A stretch of DNA of 50,091 nt, taken from contig JBMOLK010000248.1 of assembly GCA_049325575.1 (NCBI GenBank), positions 1-50,091 on the forward strand, written 5' to 3'. Shown here in pieces: positions 1 through 8,432 of this stretch (position 1 is the first letter of the stretch; every line of letters begins with the position of its first letter). A program made the translations under genes and the position numbers. The notes beneath the pieces are model-generated. The model was not told where the DNA came from. It was given only the letters and a program-made list of their open reading frames with translations, and did no database searches. The DNA is from JBMOLK01 sp049325575 (GTDB lineage Bacteria > Bacillota > Clostridia > Acetivibrionales > Acetivibrionaceae).

Positions 1-1381
1 TGGTTGTTAAATTATTAGGATGAATAATTAAAAACTTTACATCTGCATTATCTAGTGGCAGTCCATTGCTATCAACCACTCTAGCCGTAATACTAACAAT
101 ATCCCTATGGCCATAGATAGATTTGTTTGTGCTTAAAGAAACAAAGGTTTTCGGTGTTGGTGTAGGTGTTACAGTTAAAGTAGGAGTAGGAGTAGGAGTA
201 GGAGTTGGGGTGGCTGTTGGTGTAGTTGTTGGTGTAGGCGTTGGGGTTATTGTGGGTGTTGATGTTGGTGTTGTAGTTATTGTTGGTGTTGGCGTTGGCG
301 TCGGTGTAGGCGTTGAAGTTATTATTGGAGTTATTGTGGGCGTTGGTGTTACAGTAGGTGTTGGAGTTATTGTTGGTGTCGGAATTGGGGAATAATCAAC
401 AATCTCCAATAAATATAATTCCTTAGAGTGCTCGATATAGTCAACCCACCGTGGTACAACAATGTAATTTCCTTCCATATAAGGATGTAAAAATTGTTGT
501 TCTGTAGTAAGTTGATATTCCTGTCCCCTTTGTAAATCGTACAAAAAGATATTAGAGTCATCACTGTTCATATAAACTAATCTGTGCCCGGATAATGACA
601 TTGGAATTCCAGGTGTTGTGCCTCTTTTGATTAATATTTCCTTTTCTGTTCCGCTAAATAAATCTCTGGCAAATACATGAACTAAATAATTCGCTTCATC
701 AACAGTCTGCCAGATTAGATACCGGTCATTAAAGCTATAGCCCCACTCAATTACAGTATTGTTCGTTATTCTACTGGTGGTTTCAGCTTTGATATCATAA
801 AGATAAAGATCCCTATCCCCATAACTCTGCCAAAGTATCTTCTGATTAAAAGCACAAATATTGCCAAAAGAATCGGTTAATACTTTATTATAAAACCCGG
901 TACTGATCTGGTACATATAAATAACCGTATCATAATCGTTTATTCTATTGGTCCAAACCAGGTAATCTCCAGTTATAGCTATCTCAGGTAAATACACCTC
1001 TGTTTGCGCTATGTTCTTGACTTCCTTCGTAAACATGTCGTATAAATAAATACTGTAGACGCTCCCTTGGGACGATGGTTCATCAGCTATCCATGCTACC
1101 AAATTCCCATAGAGGTATGGCTTTATACCGTTAGTTGTTATAACTTCCTTAGCCCCTGTTGCAGGATCATAATAAAAGATCTGTGGGTAATCACTAAATA
1201 CAATTTTATTTCTTGAGACCATTTGATCGTTAATATACGTATGACCGTCTTCGGCGCTTAAAAGCAGTGTTTTCTTTGCATATACATCTTCATCTGCTGC
1301 CAGGGTGTTTGAAAAAACACCTGATATATTGCTCAAAAGAAAGACCACACAAATGATAGTACTTATAAACCTCTTTTTCAC
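1..1381 (-). CDS. Secreted beta-propeller protein with Pro-Thr linker (C-terminus beyond window)
   Basis: The minus-strand frame is open from 1381 to the window edge, so the C-terminus is missing. I chose GTG 1381 because GAAAGGGCGG lies just upstream; ATG 1408 in frame is the alternative but has no ribosome site. From GTG the protein opens with a signal peptide (MKKRFIST, hydrophobic stretch, cleavage near NTLAADED). Residues about 30-325 are repeated short beta blades with phrases such as 'YLYDMFTKEV' and 'LYLYDIKAETTSRITNN', typical of TolB/WD40-like propellers. Residues about 330-410 are a Pro-Thr linker, then an Ig-like domain begins ('VSLSTNKSIYGHRDIVSI'). Likely secreted or surface-attached, binding rather than catalytic. 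It diverges from an ECF sigma gene whose anti-sigma partner also has a propeller-like ectodomain. The ligand is unknown. Confidence 0.8.
   Translation of the reverse strand, partial: MKKRFISTIICVVFLLSNISGVFSNTLAADEDVYAKKTLLLSAEDGHTYINDQMVSRNKIVFSDYPQIFYYDPATGAKEVITTNGIKPYLYGNLVAWIADEPSSQGSVYSIYLYDMFTKEVKNIAQTEVYLPEIAITGDYLVWTNRINDYDTVIYMYQISTGFYNKVLTDSFGNICAFNQKILWQSYGDRDLYLYDIKAETTSRITNNTVIEWGYSFNDRYLIWQTVDEANYLVHVFARDLFSGTEKEILIKRGTTPGIPMSLSGHRLVYMNSDDSNIFLYDLQRGQEYQLTTEQQFLHPYMEGNYIVVPRWVDYIEHSKELYLLEIVDYSPIPTPTITPTPTVTPTPTITPIITSTPTPTPTPTPTITTTPTSTPTITPTPTPTTTPTATPTPTPTPTPTLTVTPTPTPKTFVSLSTNKSIYGHRDIVSITARVVDSNGLPLDNADVKFLIIHPNNLTT
152..393 (-). repeat. Low-complexity Pro-Thr linker repeat
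   Basis: Coding-strand repeats of Pro-Thr codons give a linker of about 80 residues with some Ile, Ser and Ala. At 180-203 the plus strand reads GTAGGA four times in perfect tandem, a unit prone to slippage in whole codons, so linker length may vary between strains. Plus-strand reading gives a meaningless Val-Gly open frame, an antisense shadow. Confidence 0.85.
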
Positions 1382-1464
1382 TATATCTACCGCCCTTTCA
1401 ATTTTCATATTTTTGATGAATTATATTTCTCGTCCACAGATAAATATAACTCGTCCTTTCCACT

Positions 1465-1494
1465 ATTATATTATATTGGTATATAATGTATCAA
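1465..1494 (-). promoter_or_regulatory. Sigma-A type promoter for the propeller gene
   Basis: On the minus strand TTGATA (1494-1489) and TATAAT (1470-1465) are 18 bases apart. The -10 is perfect and the -35 matches at four of six positions (TTGACA). Transcription would begin near 1457 and leave a leader of about 75 bases before GTG 1381. Confidence 0.55.
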
Positions 1495-1713
1495 GTATTT
1501 AGCATCTAACTTTCTGCTTTTCTCTAGTAGTAGAGAAAGATTTAATTTATCTGTTTTTTGCAAAACTGACATAGTAGTAGTTGGTTATTTGCCTTGGAGG
1601 AATTATATCCGACAGCTTTTTAACTGCATATTAATGACATAAGAACGTCCTGACATCATGCTTAATAGCGAAATGTTTAGTGTAACCATTTAATAAAAAA
1701 ATTCTGCAAAATA

Positions 1714-1745
1714 TGTTACTTTTATTATATGATTCTCCGTATAAC
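1714..1745 (+). promoter_or_regulatory. Possible autoregulated promoter of the ECF sigma gene
   Basis: TGTTAC at 1714-1719 and CGTATAAC at 1738-1745 are 18 bases apart, resembling the GTAAC / CGTA pattern of many ECF promoters. TATAAC inside the same sequence could also be a sigma-A -10, so the sigma factor is uncertain. Confidence 0.3.
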
Positions 1746-1794
1746 ATTGTAGAAATAAAAAATTATGTATTTTGGCCAAGTACATGGAGGGAAA

Positions 1795-2352
1795 ATGGAT
1801 ACAGACAAAATACTTGTAAAACAAATACAGGATGGAAAAACTGAATTGTTTGCCGATCTGGTTAATAGGTATTATCCTAGGATAACTGCCTTTATTATTA
1901 AGATGAATGTTAACAGGGAAGACGCGAAGGATTTGACTCAAGATATATTTGTTAAGGTATATAACAACCTGTATAAATATAACGACAACTGGCAGTTTTC
2001 AACCTGGATATTTAAGATTGCAATTAACACCTTTAGAGATTCAAAAAAGAAAAAATACATAAAATCAGAGGATTTGGATGGCTGCTTTATAGAATCAAAA
2101 ACTTTTCTGCCGGATGAGCATATTGATAACTTGTATCTAAGAGAACTTATACAAAAGATGTTTAAATCTTTAGAGGATGATGTCAAAGCAATGCTTATTT
2201 TAAGATATTACCATGAGCTTTCCTTTAAAGAGATCGGAGAGATATTTAAAAAGTCACCGGAAGCAGTGAAGATGAAGGTGTTAAGAGTAAGAAAAAAACT
2301 TAGCGAAGTATATGGTAAAAGTTTAGAGGGTGGTGAATTTTATGAAGTGTAA
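1795..2352 (+). CDS. ECF-type RNA polymerase sigma factor
   Basis: A 185-residue protein with the two-domain plan of extracytoplasmic function sigma factors. Region 2 (residues about 20-90) includes 'REDAKDLTQDIFVKVYNN' and 'FSTWIFKIAINTFRDSKKKK'. Region 4 (about 125-175) is a helix-turn-helix of the form 'LSFKEIGEIFKKSPEAVKMK', which would contact the -35 element. I use ATG 1795 because GGAGGG (1786-1791) lies just upstream and MDTDKILVKQ is a typical N-terminus; an earlier in-frame ATG at 1765 has no ribosome site. The gene overlaps the anti-sigma gene by 11 bases, so the two are translationally coupled. The regulon is unknown; the divergent propeller gene is an obvious candidate. Confidence 0.88.
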   Translation: MDTDKILVKQIQDGKTELFADLVNRYYPRITAFIIKMNVNREDAKDLTQDIFVKVYNNLYKYNDNWQFSTWIFKIAINTFRDSKKKKYIKSEDLDGCFIESKTFLPDEHIDNLYLRELIQKMFKSLEDDVKAMLILRYYHELSFKEIGEIFKKSPEAVKMKVLRVRKKLSEVYGKSLEGGEFYEV

Positions 2353-4939
2353 GTATGATGAATATTTTATTCAAAAATATAATGACAACAGCCTTAGCAT
2401 TGAAGAAAGAAGCGAATTTGAAAAGCACTTAAATTTTTGTGAACCGTGTCAAAGTATCGTTTCTTATGATAAAGCTTTTCTAAGCTTTATTAAAGAGAAT
2501 AAATCTGTAGGTGAAGTACCTGTGGATAGCATTCTTTCTCAAATTGATCTCAATAAGTACAAGGATTCGAAGGAAGAATACAAAATCAGGTCCTTTATCA
2601 GTAGATTCAGGCCTTCCATAAAGACTACTGTTCCTGTTTTAGCAGCAAGTATTCTAGTGATGGTTATGCTGTTAAATCCGGCTATTACCAGCACTCTTAT
2701 GGATGGCGCCAAAAATATTATAAATAAGAGTGATAGAATTCAGGAAGAGGGTATCAAAGAAATATATATTCATGAAGTTGATAATAGAACTGTAGATCTT
2801 AAAGATAGACTCCTGGTAGAAAAACTAAACAAAGATGGAATTGGAGTTTCACCCTGGATTCCTTCATACGCCGATAATGAAAAGGTGTTTTTCAGAAATT
2901 ATTCATCTTTAGTAGGCTATAAAAATGGTCATATATACCAGGTAGCAGATTTAATAGCCATGCAGGCAGACCACGTTCAAGGATCTGTGGTTAGTCAGTT
3001 TAAGTTTAATTCAAATGGGAGCTATCTGGCTGTAGGAAATCTAAATGGAGAAGTTGGTCCGGACGATGCATATAAAAGCCCAATATATATTTTAAATACA
3101 GACACAGGTAAGTACTATATTGTTGGGGAAGGTAACTATGCAACTATAGCGGATAGTTGGTCATTTGACGGTGATTATTATGTGTTTGCAGATAAAAATG
3201 AGCTTTCAAATATACGGCTATTTGATACTTCAAAGAAAAAGCTTTATGAGATAAAGAACCCTGGAATAAGCATAGAGAAGATTTTTGTAACAAATGGAGG
3301 AGTTATCTCTTTTTACTCTAAAGGGAAAATATATTTCCTGGATGAAAAGACATATGAAATAGAAAGAAAAGAAGAAGTGGACTTTGATCCCCTGTATCTA
3401 GATGCTAAAGGTAAAACAGCTATAGCGTTACAAAACGGCAATTTAAAAAATTATGACTACACGAAAAACAGAGTTAACATAATACAGGCTAGCAATAAAG
3501 AAAAAGATGAAATTTTTATTGAAAATAGCGATAACATATTTGTTAGTGATTACAGGTTTTTAGTGTTAAAATACTCAAATAATATAGGAGTTTATGATTT
3601 AGAGAATGATAAGCTTTGCTCCTTCTCCCCGGTAAAACTACCTTCGGATGGTTATTTTTCTTCTTTTAGAGTTTCACCTAGTGGAGAAAGGGTGTTTTTT
3701 GATGGCGGAGGTGATATTTTCTTCTTTGGAAAAGACGGTGAAGGAGTGATTGATTCACCTGATATGGACTCTTATACTTCAGCATGGATGAATGACTCAA
3801 AGATAGTATCCATATATCTACTTCCCCAGGCAGGTCTTGAACCTACAGTTGGTAACATCAAGGCAGGAGAGTTTGAAATTATATCCTATGATGTAGTTAC
3901 AAGACAGAAAAGTGTAGTTTACAGCTCAGTAAGCAGTGAAGGTATGCAAAAAACAAGCAGTTTTTCTTATTTTATTAATAACACCAGCCCTGGTGACGGT
4001 GCATCAGATATAATACCGGATGACTCAATAATTATAAGATTTAACGTTGACATGGATGAAAGTACTTTAAATTCAAAGAATATTATAATATGGGATGATA
4101 GAGGATCAGGTGAACTAAACCATAAATATTCTTTTAAATACCATAAAGATATAAAAGAACTTGTAATGACCCCAAAAGAACAATTGACAGAGCTCGATAC
4201 CAATGACAAAGTAGAGGTAAGACTTAAGCCCGAAATAAAAGATATGGATGGAAATAATTTTCCTGGAACATTCACCTTTGGTTTTCATGTGAGATCAGGA
4301 AATATCTATGGCAGAATCCTGGTAGATCAAAGCTGGAAAGATACTGTTGTCATAAATGACTGCAGTGTTAAGAATGGACCTGGAGAAGAATATTTAGATA
4401 TAGGTAGACTTAAGTACGGAGATACAATTCATGTTAAAGGAAGCTACAACGGGTGGTACTGGGCTATGTCTGATACTGTGGATGAATTCTGGATTAAGGG
4501 TAATAATCTGATTGACTATAACTACGATAACAGAGAAATAGGTATCATAACGGCAGACCTGGTTAAAGTAGGTAAAGCAGGAGTTAATTTTAATAAAGGC
4601 AATCTTGTGTGGATTATTAAAAGGGATACAGAAAAAAGCTATGTAAGGCCTATTAGCATAGACATAAATGGAGACTATTCAGGATGGATAGATAATAAGG
4701 ATTATACTTTGGACGTTAGAGATATCTACTTTAATCAGTGTTTTGTAAAAAATGCGGCAAAAGTATATAAAGAGCCTGATGAGAATTCAGAGATCAGATG
4801 GGAAGTAGACTTTGCCGGAAGAGATATTTTTGCATATAGTGCGGTTTATGATAAAACCGGATGGGTTAATGTATCTTTTATAGATCCTATGGTGGATGGC
4901 TGGGTGAAATATTCAGATATCTATATTAATTTAAACTAA
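2342..4939 (+). CDS. Membrane anti-sigma factor with large sensory ectodomain
   Basis: An 865-residue protein starting at ATG 2342 behind GGTGGTGA. Residues 1-40 look like a zinc-finger anti-sigma domain (C3, H29, C33, C36; 'FEKHLNFCEPC'). One membrane helix (about 95-115) follows, so the N-terminus is cytoplasmic and about 750 residues lie outside. The ectodomain has a propeller-like region (about 160-520), an Ig-like domain of the Big_5/SbsA kind ('NTSPGDGASDIIPDDSIIIR'), and two SH3-like beta modules near the C-terminus, the first starting 'ILVDQSWKDTVVINDCSVKN'. It should hold the ECF sigma at the membrane and release it on an envelope or substrate cue. The ectodomain is unusually large for this class. 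Function is inferred from the zinc motif and the overlap with the sigma gene. Confidence 0.8.
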   Translation: MKCKYDEYFIQKYNDNSLSIEERSEFEKHLNFCEPCQSIVSYDKAFLSFIKENKSVGEVPVDSILSQIDLNKYKDSKEEYKIRSFISRFRPSIKTTVPVLAASILVMVMLLNPAITSTLMDGAKNIINKSDRIQEEGIKEIYIHEVDNRTVDLKDRLLVEKLNKDGIGVSPWIPSYADNEKVFFRNYSSLVGYKNGHIYQVADLIAMQADHVQGSVVSQFKFNSNGSYLAVGNLNGEVGPDDAYKSPIYILNTDTGKYYIVGEGNYATIADSWSFDGDYYVFADKNELSNIRLFDTSKKKLYEIKNPGISIEKIFVTNGGVISFYSKGKIYFLDEKTYEIERKEEVDFDPLYLDAKGKTAIALQNGNLKNYDYTKNRVNIIQASNKEKDEIFIENSDNIFVSDYRFLVLKYSNNIGVYDLENDKLCSFSPVKLPSDGYFSSFRVSPSGERVFFDGGGDIFFFGKDGEGVIDSPDMDSYTSAWMNDSKIVSIYLLPQAGLEPTVGNIKAGEFEIISYDVVTRQKSVVYSSVSSEGMQKTSSFSYFINNTSPGDGASDIIPDDSIIIRFNVDMDESTLNSKNIIIWDDRGSGELNHKYSFKYHKDIKELVMTPKEQLTELDTNDKVEVRLKPEIKDMDGNNFPGTFTFGFHVRSGNIYGRILVDQSWKDTVVINDCSVKNGPGEEYLDIGRLKYGDTIHVKGSYNGWYWAMSDTVDEFWIKGNNLIDYNYDNREIGIITADLVKVGKAGVNFNKGNLVWIIKRDTEKSYVRPISIDINGDYSGWIDNKDYTLDVRDIYFNQCFVKNAAKVYKEPDENSEIRWEVDFAGRDIFAYSAVYDKTGWVNVSFIDPMVDGWVKYSDIYINLN

Positions 4940-5023
4940 ATGGAACATGCCAGCAGTGACCATAAGGAAGTTTAATCCCTTTTAGGAACAAATACCATGA
5001 CAAAATAGTAGTGCCGCTGAATT

Positions 5024-5056
5024 GGCGCTCCATAGAATCTTGTCAGATGGGGCGCC
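5024..5056. terminator. Possible terminator hairpin between convergent genes
   Basis: GGCGCTCCA (5024-5032) can pair with TGGGGCGCC (5048-5056) with one G-U pair and a 15-base loop. The T-tract on the plus side is poor, so termination is uncertain, but the position after the anti-sigma gene fits. Confidence 0.3.
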
Positions 5057-5143
5057 TTTCCTACTTTGGCGATAAATATTTGATTAACAAGAGTCCTAAC
5101 TATATTCTTAGAATAAATACGGAATTGCCGTTAATCATAGTAC

Positions 5144-5563
5144 TTACAGCTCTTCAATGGAAGTAATAAATTTTGAGTACCTGTAAAATGATACCCTGTA
5201 CCTATTTCCTTTAACTAACTTAATCTTTGAGAAATTTCCTCCTAATGTAATAGGTATTCCATTTTCATCTATAAATGTAGCTATTGGCAGCCTGGGTTGA
5301 GCCCCCTCTGAATTCGTACCATAAATAATTAACTCATCAAGTTTTAATACAGAAGTTTCGATTCCATTTCTTTTATCTGATATATATGCTTTATATTCAT
5401 CAATAAATGTAGGGGTAATATATACAGCATATAATAAAAGAGCAGCTATAGCTATTAATAGATTTAAGTCCTTTCTAACTATAAAAACGGTAACCACTGC
5501 TGCTTCTAGAAAAATAACTACTGTAAACCCAATCAATAAAAAAACCAGCTTACTGTTTATCAT
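5144..5563 (-). CDS. Two-helix membrane protein of unknown function
   Basis: A 139-residue protein whose N-terminal half holds two hydrophobic helices (about 5-28 and 34-52), followed by a soluble domain of about 85 residues ('ELIIYGTNSEGAQPRLP', 'GNFSKIKLVKGNRYRVSFYR') that reads like a small beta barrel. AGAGGTAG lies upstream of ATG 5563. I do not recognise the family. It is alone on the minus strand with a neighbouring zinc-ribbon gene 125 bases upstream; the two could be co-transcribed. Confidence 0.7.
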   Translation of the reverse strand: MINSKLVFLLIGFTVVIFLEAAVVTVFIVRKDLNLLIAIAALLLYAVYITPTFIDEYKAYISDKRNGIETSVLKLDELIIYGTNSEGAQPRLPIATFIDENGIPITLGGNFSKIKLVKGNRYRVSFYRYSKFITSIEEL

Positions 5564-5688
5564 ATAAATCTACCTCTAATAACCAAGCCAATAGCAATTT
5601 TCCCTTATCTTTTTAGCCATTGAAGTCAAATCTGTTTTTAACCCGGCCTAAGTCTGCGTTTCAATAACTAACTCAACATAAAAACTAA

Positions 5689-6141
5689 TTATACGTTTAA
5701 TTTCTTTATTAGTTCTTCCTTAAATTTATAGTGTGTAATAAAGCTCATCGTATAATTATCAAAATCAATATGTACTGGCTCAATTTTCTCTGCACTTTTA
5801 CACTTTGTACAAATAGGCATAGTGATTTTAATCACTGTATACCTTCCACTGCCAAACCCATTATTCATAAGAAAAGCAAACGGACTAAAAATAAGAACAA
5901 TAATTTTCACAATTGGTGACTCTTTTGAAGTTGAATGTGATCTTTTTATAATAACGAAACTATCAGATTTTTCTCCACATTTAAAACAAACATCAGGCAA
6001 TGAATAGCTTTGCTTTATATCTACCTTGGTTAGTTCATGTCTTGAGCCCCCTAAGATTTGAGTATTTCTTCTACAATTAGGGCATGTTCCATCTTGTTGA
6101 GGTAATACCCTTTCATAACAATGTGGACATTCAATTATCAT
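5689..6141 (-). CDS. Zinc-ribbon membrane-associated protein
   Basis: A 150-residue protein starting at ATG 6141 behind AGGGGG. The frame stays open further upstream but only by reading through the terminator and tRNA, so the longer start is rejected. The N-terminus is a zinc ribbon (CPHC ... CPNC, residues about 4-24), a second pair CFKCGEKSD sits mid-protein, and a third, CTKCKSAEK, follows one hydrophobic segment (IVKIIVLIFSPFAFLM). The pattern suggests a small zinc-stabilised protein touching the membrane. No specific function can be assigned. Confidence 0.7.
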   Translation of the reverse strand: MIIECPHCYERVLPQQDGTCPNCRRNTQILGGSRHELTKVDIKQSYSLPDVCFKCGEKSDSFVIIKRSHSTSKESPIVKIIVLIFSPFAFLMNNGFGSGRYTVIKITMPICTKCKSAEKIEPVHIDFDNYTMSFITHYKFKEELIKKLNV

Positions 6142-6192
6142 GGTGATTCCCCCTAAAGTTTCATATAAAGTCATATAACTTTCCTTATAATC

Positions 6193-6231
6193 AAAAAAAA
6201 TCAAGGATCTTGTTTCAGATCCTTGATTTTT
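6193..6231 (-). terminator. Terminator of tRNA-Pro
   Basis: Just after the tRNA CCA end, on the minus strand, a 13-base perfect stem (AAAATCAAGGATC with GATCCTTGATTTT) and an 8-base loop are followed by a run of T. A classic intrinsic terminator. Confidence 0.9.
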
Positions 6232-6232
6232 A

Positions 6233-6310
6233 TGGTCGGAGTGACTGGATTTGAACCAGCGACCTCTTGCACCCCAAGCAAGCACTCATACCAAACTGAG
6301 CTACACCCCG
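6233..6310 (-). tRNA. tRNA-Pro (GGG)
   Basis: The minus strand folds as a cloverleaf: acceptor CGGGGTG with CACTCCG, D arm around GTAGCTCAGTTTGGTATGAG, anticodon stem CTTGC/GCAAG with loop TTGGGGT giving anticodon GGG, and T arm with GGTTCAAATCC. The discriminator is A and CCA is encoded. Length is 78 bases. Its promoter and terminator are both visible, so it is a single-gene transcription unit. Confidence 0.95.
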
Positions 6311-6323
6311 ATGACGGAATCTA

Positions 6324-6352
6324 ATTATAGCACATCAGAATTTAAATGTAAA
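6324..6352 (-). promoter_or_regulatory. Sigma-A promoter of tRNA-Pro
   Basis: Minus strand TTTACA and TATAAT with a 17-base spacer, 14 bases before the mature 5' end of the tRNA. Confidence 0.75.
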
Positions 6353-6444
6353 TACAAAAAAATAAAAAAAATAAATGAATAAAATTTATAAAATGTGTTG
6401 ATAATTAAAATAAAAAAACCAATTTTTTCGAGGAGGATATATAT

Positions 6445-7257
6445 ATGTTAAGCGACGAGGCACCGTCATTAAGTGAGCCTCTGAAGTGTGAACCGAAAAA
6501 AAGATCAAACAGGATATATAGTTTAATAATCTACTTTCTATTTATTGTAGTGGTTACCTTGGTAGTAAACAATTTCATTATATATAACTGGTACAACAAT
6601 ACCAGGAAACAGTTCAAGGATACTTTTCTTAGAGTACAGACCATTTCTCAGGAAAACAGTGCTTTAGAAAGCAGGAATGAAAGTCTGGCAAACGATTATA
6701 CACTTTTAAAGGATCAATATACTAAAATTGCAACTCAAAATGAGGATATACAAAAAGAACTGCAAGAGTTAAAGGCAATGAAGGAAGAGCTTGAAAGGAC
6801 CAATAAAGAGCTGGTGGAGGATAATATTGAACTTCAGAATTCATTAAAGCTTGCAGCCTCTGTAGGAATTAAACCGCAAAACTTCACACAGTTTGAAGGA
6901 CTTAGTACAAGAGGCTCCATAGACAGAGGACAGTATGTTGGTAAGTTTTTCGGAACAGCCTATACGCCAAGTAAGGTAGAGTGTGGAAATGATAAGGGAA
7001 TTACCAACTCAGGAAAGCCAATAATTCCCGGAATATCTATAGCAATTGATAAAAATTACTGGCCCTTCGGGACCATATTTTATATAAAAGGATTGGGCTA
7101 CGCAGTAGCTATGGATACAGGTAGCGCTATTAAAGGTAAATATAGATTCGACTTCGCAGTATTTGACAGAGACTTTGCAAAAAAACTTGGAACAAACTAT
7201 TGGGATGTTTACCTGGTTAAGCTGGGTAACGGTAAAGTGGAAGATGTTTCACTTTAA
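6445..7257 (+). CDS. Membrane-anchored 3D-domain cell-wall protein
   Basis: A 270-residue protein with a short cytoplasmic tail, one membrane helix (24-46), a long coiled coil (about 55-135) and a C-terminal 3D domain (about 165-260). The 3D domain, named for three conserved aspartates, is the double-psi barrel of MltA-type lytic transglycosylases and the Sps/YabE/YocH group; here 'FGTAYTPS', 'AMDTGSAIKG' (D224) and 'RFDFAVFDRD' (D236) are visible. It probably cuts or remodels peptidoglycan outside the cell, the coiled coil serving as spacer or dimer rod. GAGGAGG precedes ATG 6445. A hairpin follows directly, so it seems monocistronic. Confidence 0.85.
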   Translation: MLSDEAPSLSEPLKCEPKKRSNRIYSLIIYFLFIVVVTLVVNNFIIYNWYNNTRKQFKDTFLRVQTISQENSALESRNESLANDYTLLKDQYTKIATQNEDIQKELQELKAMKEELERTNKELVEDNIELQNSLKLAASVGIKPQNFTQFEGLSTRGSIDRGQYVGKFFGTAYTPSKVECGNDKGITNSGKPIIPGISIAIDKNYWPFGTIFYIKGLGYAVAMDTGSAIKGKYRFDFAVFDRDFAKKLGTNYWDVYLVKLGNGKVEDVSL

Positions 7258-7303
7258 GAAAGTAGAAGGTGCTTGTGCTTTGTGCAGGCACCTTTTACTT
7301 TCT
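7258..7303 (+). terminator. Terminator after the 3D-domain gene
   Basis: GAAAGTAGAAGGTGCTTGTGC pairs with a downstream arm ending CACCTTTTACTTTC across a very short loop, a long stem starting at the stop codon. The following T-tract is modest. Confidence 0.7.
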
Positions 7304-7453
7304 TGATTTATAAATTTATTGCAAAGTTATAAATACCAAATAATATTATTTAATCTAGAAAGAAGGAATTATAAGCTCTGTAGTAGAATAGAAGTTAGTT
7401 AAAGGCTGTTATGATACGGCCGAAGAAAACTTTTATTTGAAGGGGGTTTTAAA

Positions 7454-8431
7454 ATGGAAGTGATAAACACTCCGCTAGGGGGCAATACTCAGAAAAAATT
7501 CACTAAGATACCGTTTAAGCTAATTTTGGGTGTAATTATTTTATTAATATTAATAATTACGTTCTTCAACTCATGGTATACGGTAAATGACCAGCAGCAG
7601 GCCGTGGTGCTTACCTTTGGCAAGGTAACAGGGATAGAACAGGCAGGTATGCACTTTAAATTTCCAAATCCCATACAGTCTGTAATAAAGGTTCCCGTAC
7701 AAAAGACGCAGAAGCTTGAGCTGGGATACAGGGAGCAGGGAAAAGGTAACTATGTAGCTGTTGATGAAGAATCAAAGATGATTACCGGGGATTTTAATAT
7801 TGTAAAGGTAGACTTCTTTATTGAATGGAAAATATCAGATCCGCAAAAATACCTGTTTGCTTCCATGGACCCGGAAAAGATCCTTAGAAACTCAAGCCTT
7901 AGCGCAGCCCGGTCGGTTGTCGGTTCAACTTCAATTGATGAAGTTCTCACCAGCGGTAAGTTATTAATTCAAAATGATATTAAAGAAAAACTTATAAATC
8001 TTCTTGAATTATATGATATAGGAATACAGGTTTTGGAAGTAAAGATACAAGACTCGGAGCCGCCAACCCAGGAAGTAAAACAGTCCTTTAAGAATGTTGA
8101 AAATGCCAAGCAGAGCAAGGAAACTTCGATAAATGAGGCAAACAAGTATAAAAATGCCGAACTTCCCAAAGCGCAGGCTGAGGCAGACAGGATACTTCGT
8201 AACGCCGAGTCACAGAAGGAGACAAAGATAAACGAGGCAAAGGGACAGGTAGCTAAATTTCAAAAAATGTACGAGGAGTACAAAAATTATAAGGATATAA
8301 CAAAGACAAGGCTGTACCTGGAAGCTATGGAGGAGATACTTCCCGGAATTCAGGTTTATATTGAAGATGACTCTGGAAGTATTCAAAAACTTGTACCTTT
8401 AAAGCCATTTAGCCAGGAGGGGGGAAACTAG
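7454..8431 (+). CDS. hflK: HflK-type SPFH/stomatin membrane protein
   Basis: A 325-residue protein with one N-terminal membrane helix (about 22-41) followed by an SPFH/band 7 domain (WYTVNDQQQAVVLTFGKV; HFKFPNPIQSVIKVPV) and an Ala/Glu/Lys-rich coiled-coil tail (about 215-275). HflK and HflC form a large ring-shaped complex that encloses FtsH proteases in Escherichia coli and modulates membrane protein turnover; in clostridia the role is less studied. The next gene begins one base after the stop, giving a two-gene operon. A strong GGGGG ribosome site precedes ATG 7454. Confidence 0.9.
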   Translation: MEVINTPLGGNTQKKFTKIPFKLILGVIILLILIITFFNSWYTVNDQQQAVVLTFGKVTGIEQAGMHFKFPNPIQSVIKVPVQKTQKLELGYREQGKGNYVAVDEESKMITGDFNIVKVDFFIEWKISDPQKYLFASMDPEKILRNSSLSAARSVVGSTSIDEVLTSGKLLIQNDIKEKLINLLELYDIGIQVLEVKIQDSEPPTQEVKQSFKNVENAKQSKETSINEANKYKNAELPKAQAEADRILRNAESQKETKINEAKGQVAKFQKMYEEYKNYKDITKTRLYLEAMEEILPGIQVYIEDDSGSIQKLVPLKPFSQEGGN

Positions 8432-8432
8432 G

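Larger units (their letters stand above)
1409..1794. other. Divergent intergenic region
   Basis: No gene was seen in this AT-rich stretch between two divergent genes. It holds the minus-strand promoter at 1465-1494, an 8-base hairpin (TTTCTCTA, loop GTAG, TAGAGAAA) at 1519-1538, and a possible ECF-type promoter at 1714-1745. Confidence 0.5.

Noticed and set aside
180..203. CRISPR-like direct repeats
   Set aside because: The units are six bases, contiguous and coding; no spacers. No CRISPR array was seen in the window.
123..395. Plus-strand Val-Gly repeat ORF
   Set aside because: Antisense image of the Pro-Thr linker in the minus-strand propeller gene; no ribosome site.
1765..1794. Longer start for the ECF sigma factor
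   Set aside because: No ribosome site before ATG 1765, while GGAGGG stands before ATG 1795.
6142..6285. N-terminal extension of the zinc-ribbon gene
   Set aside because: It would be translated from the tRNA-Pro gene and its terminator; ATG 6141 has a good ribosome site.
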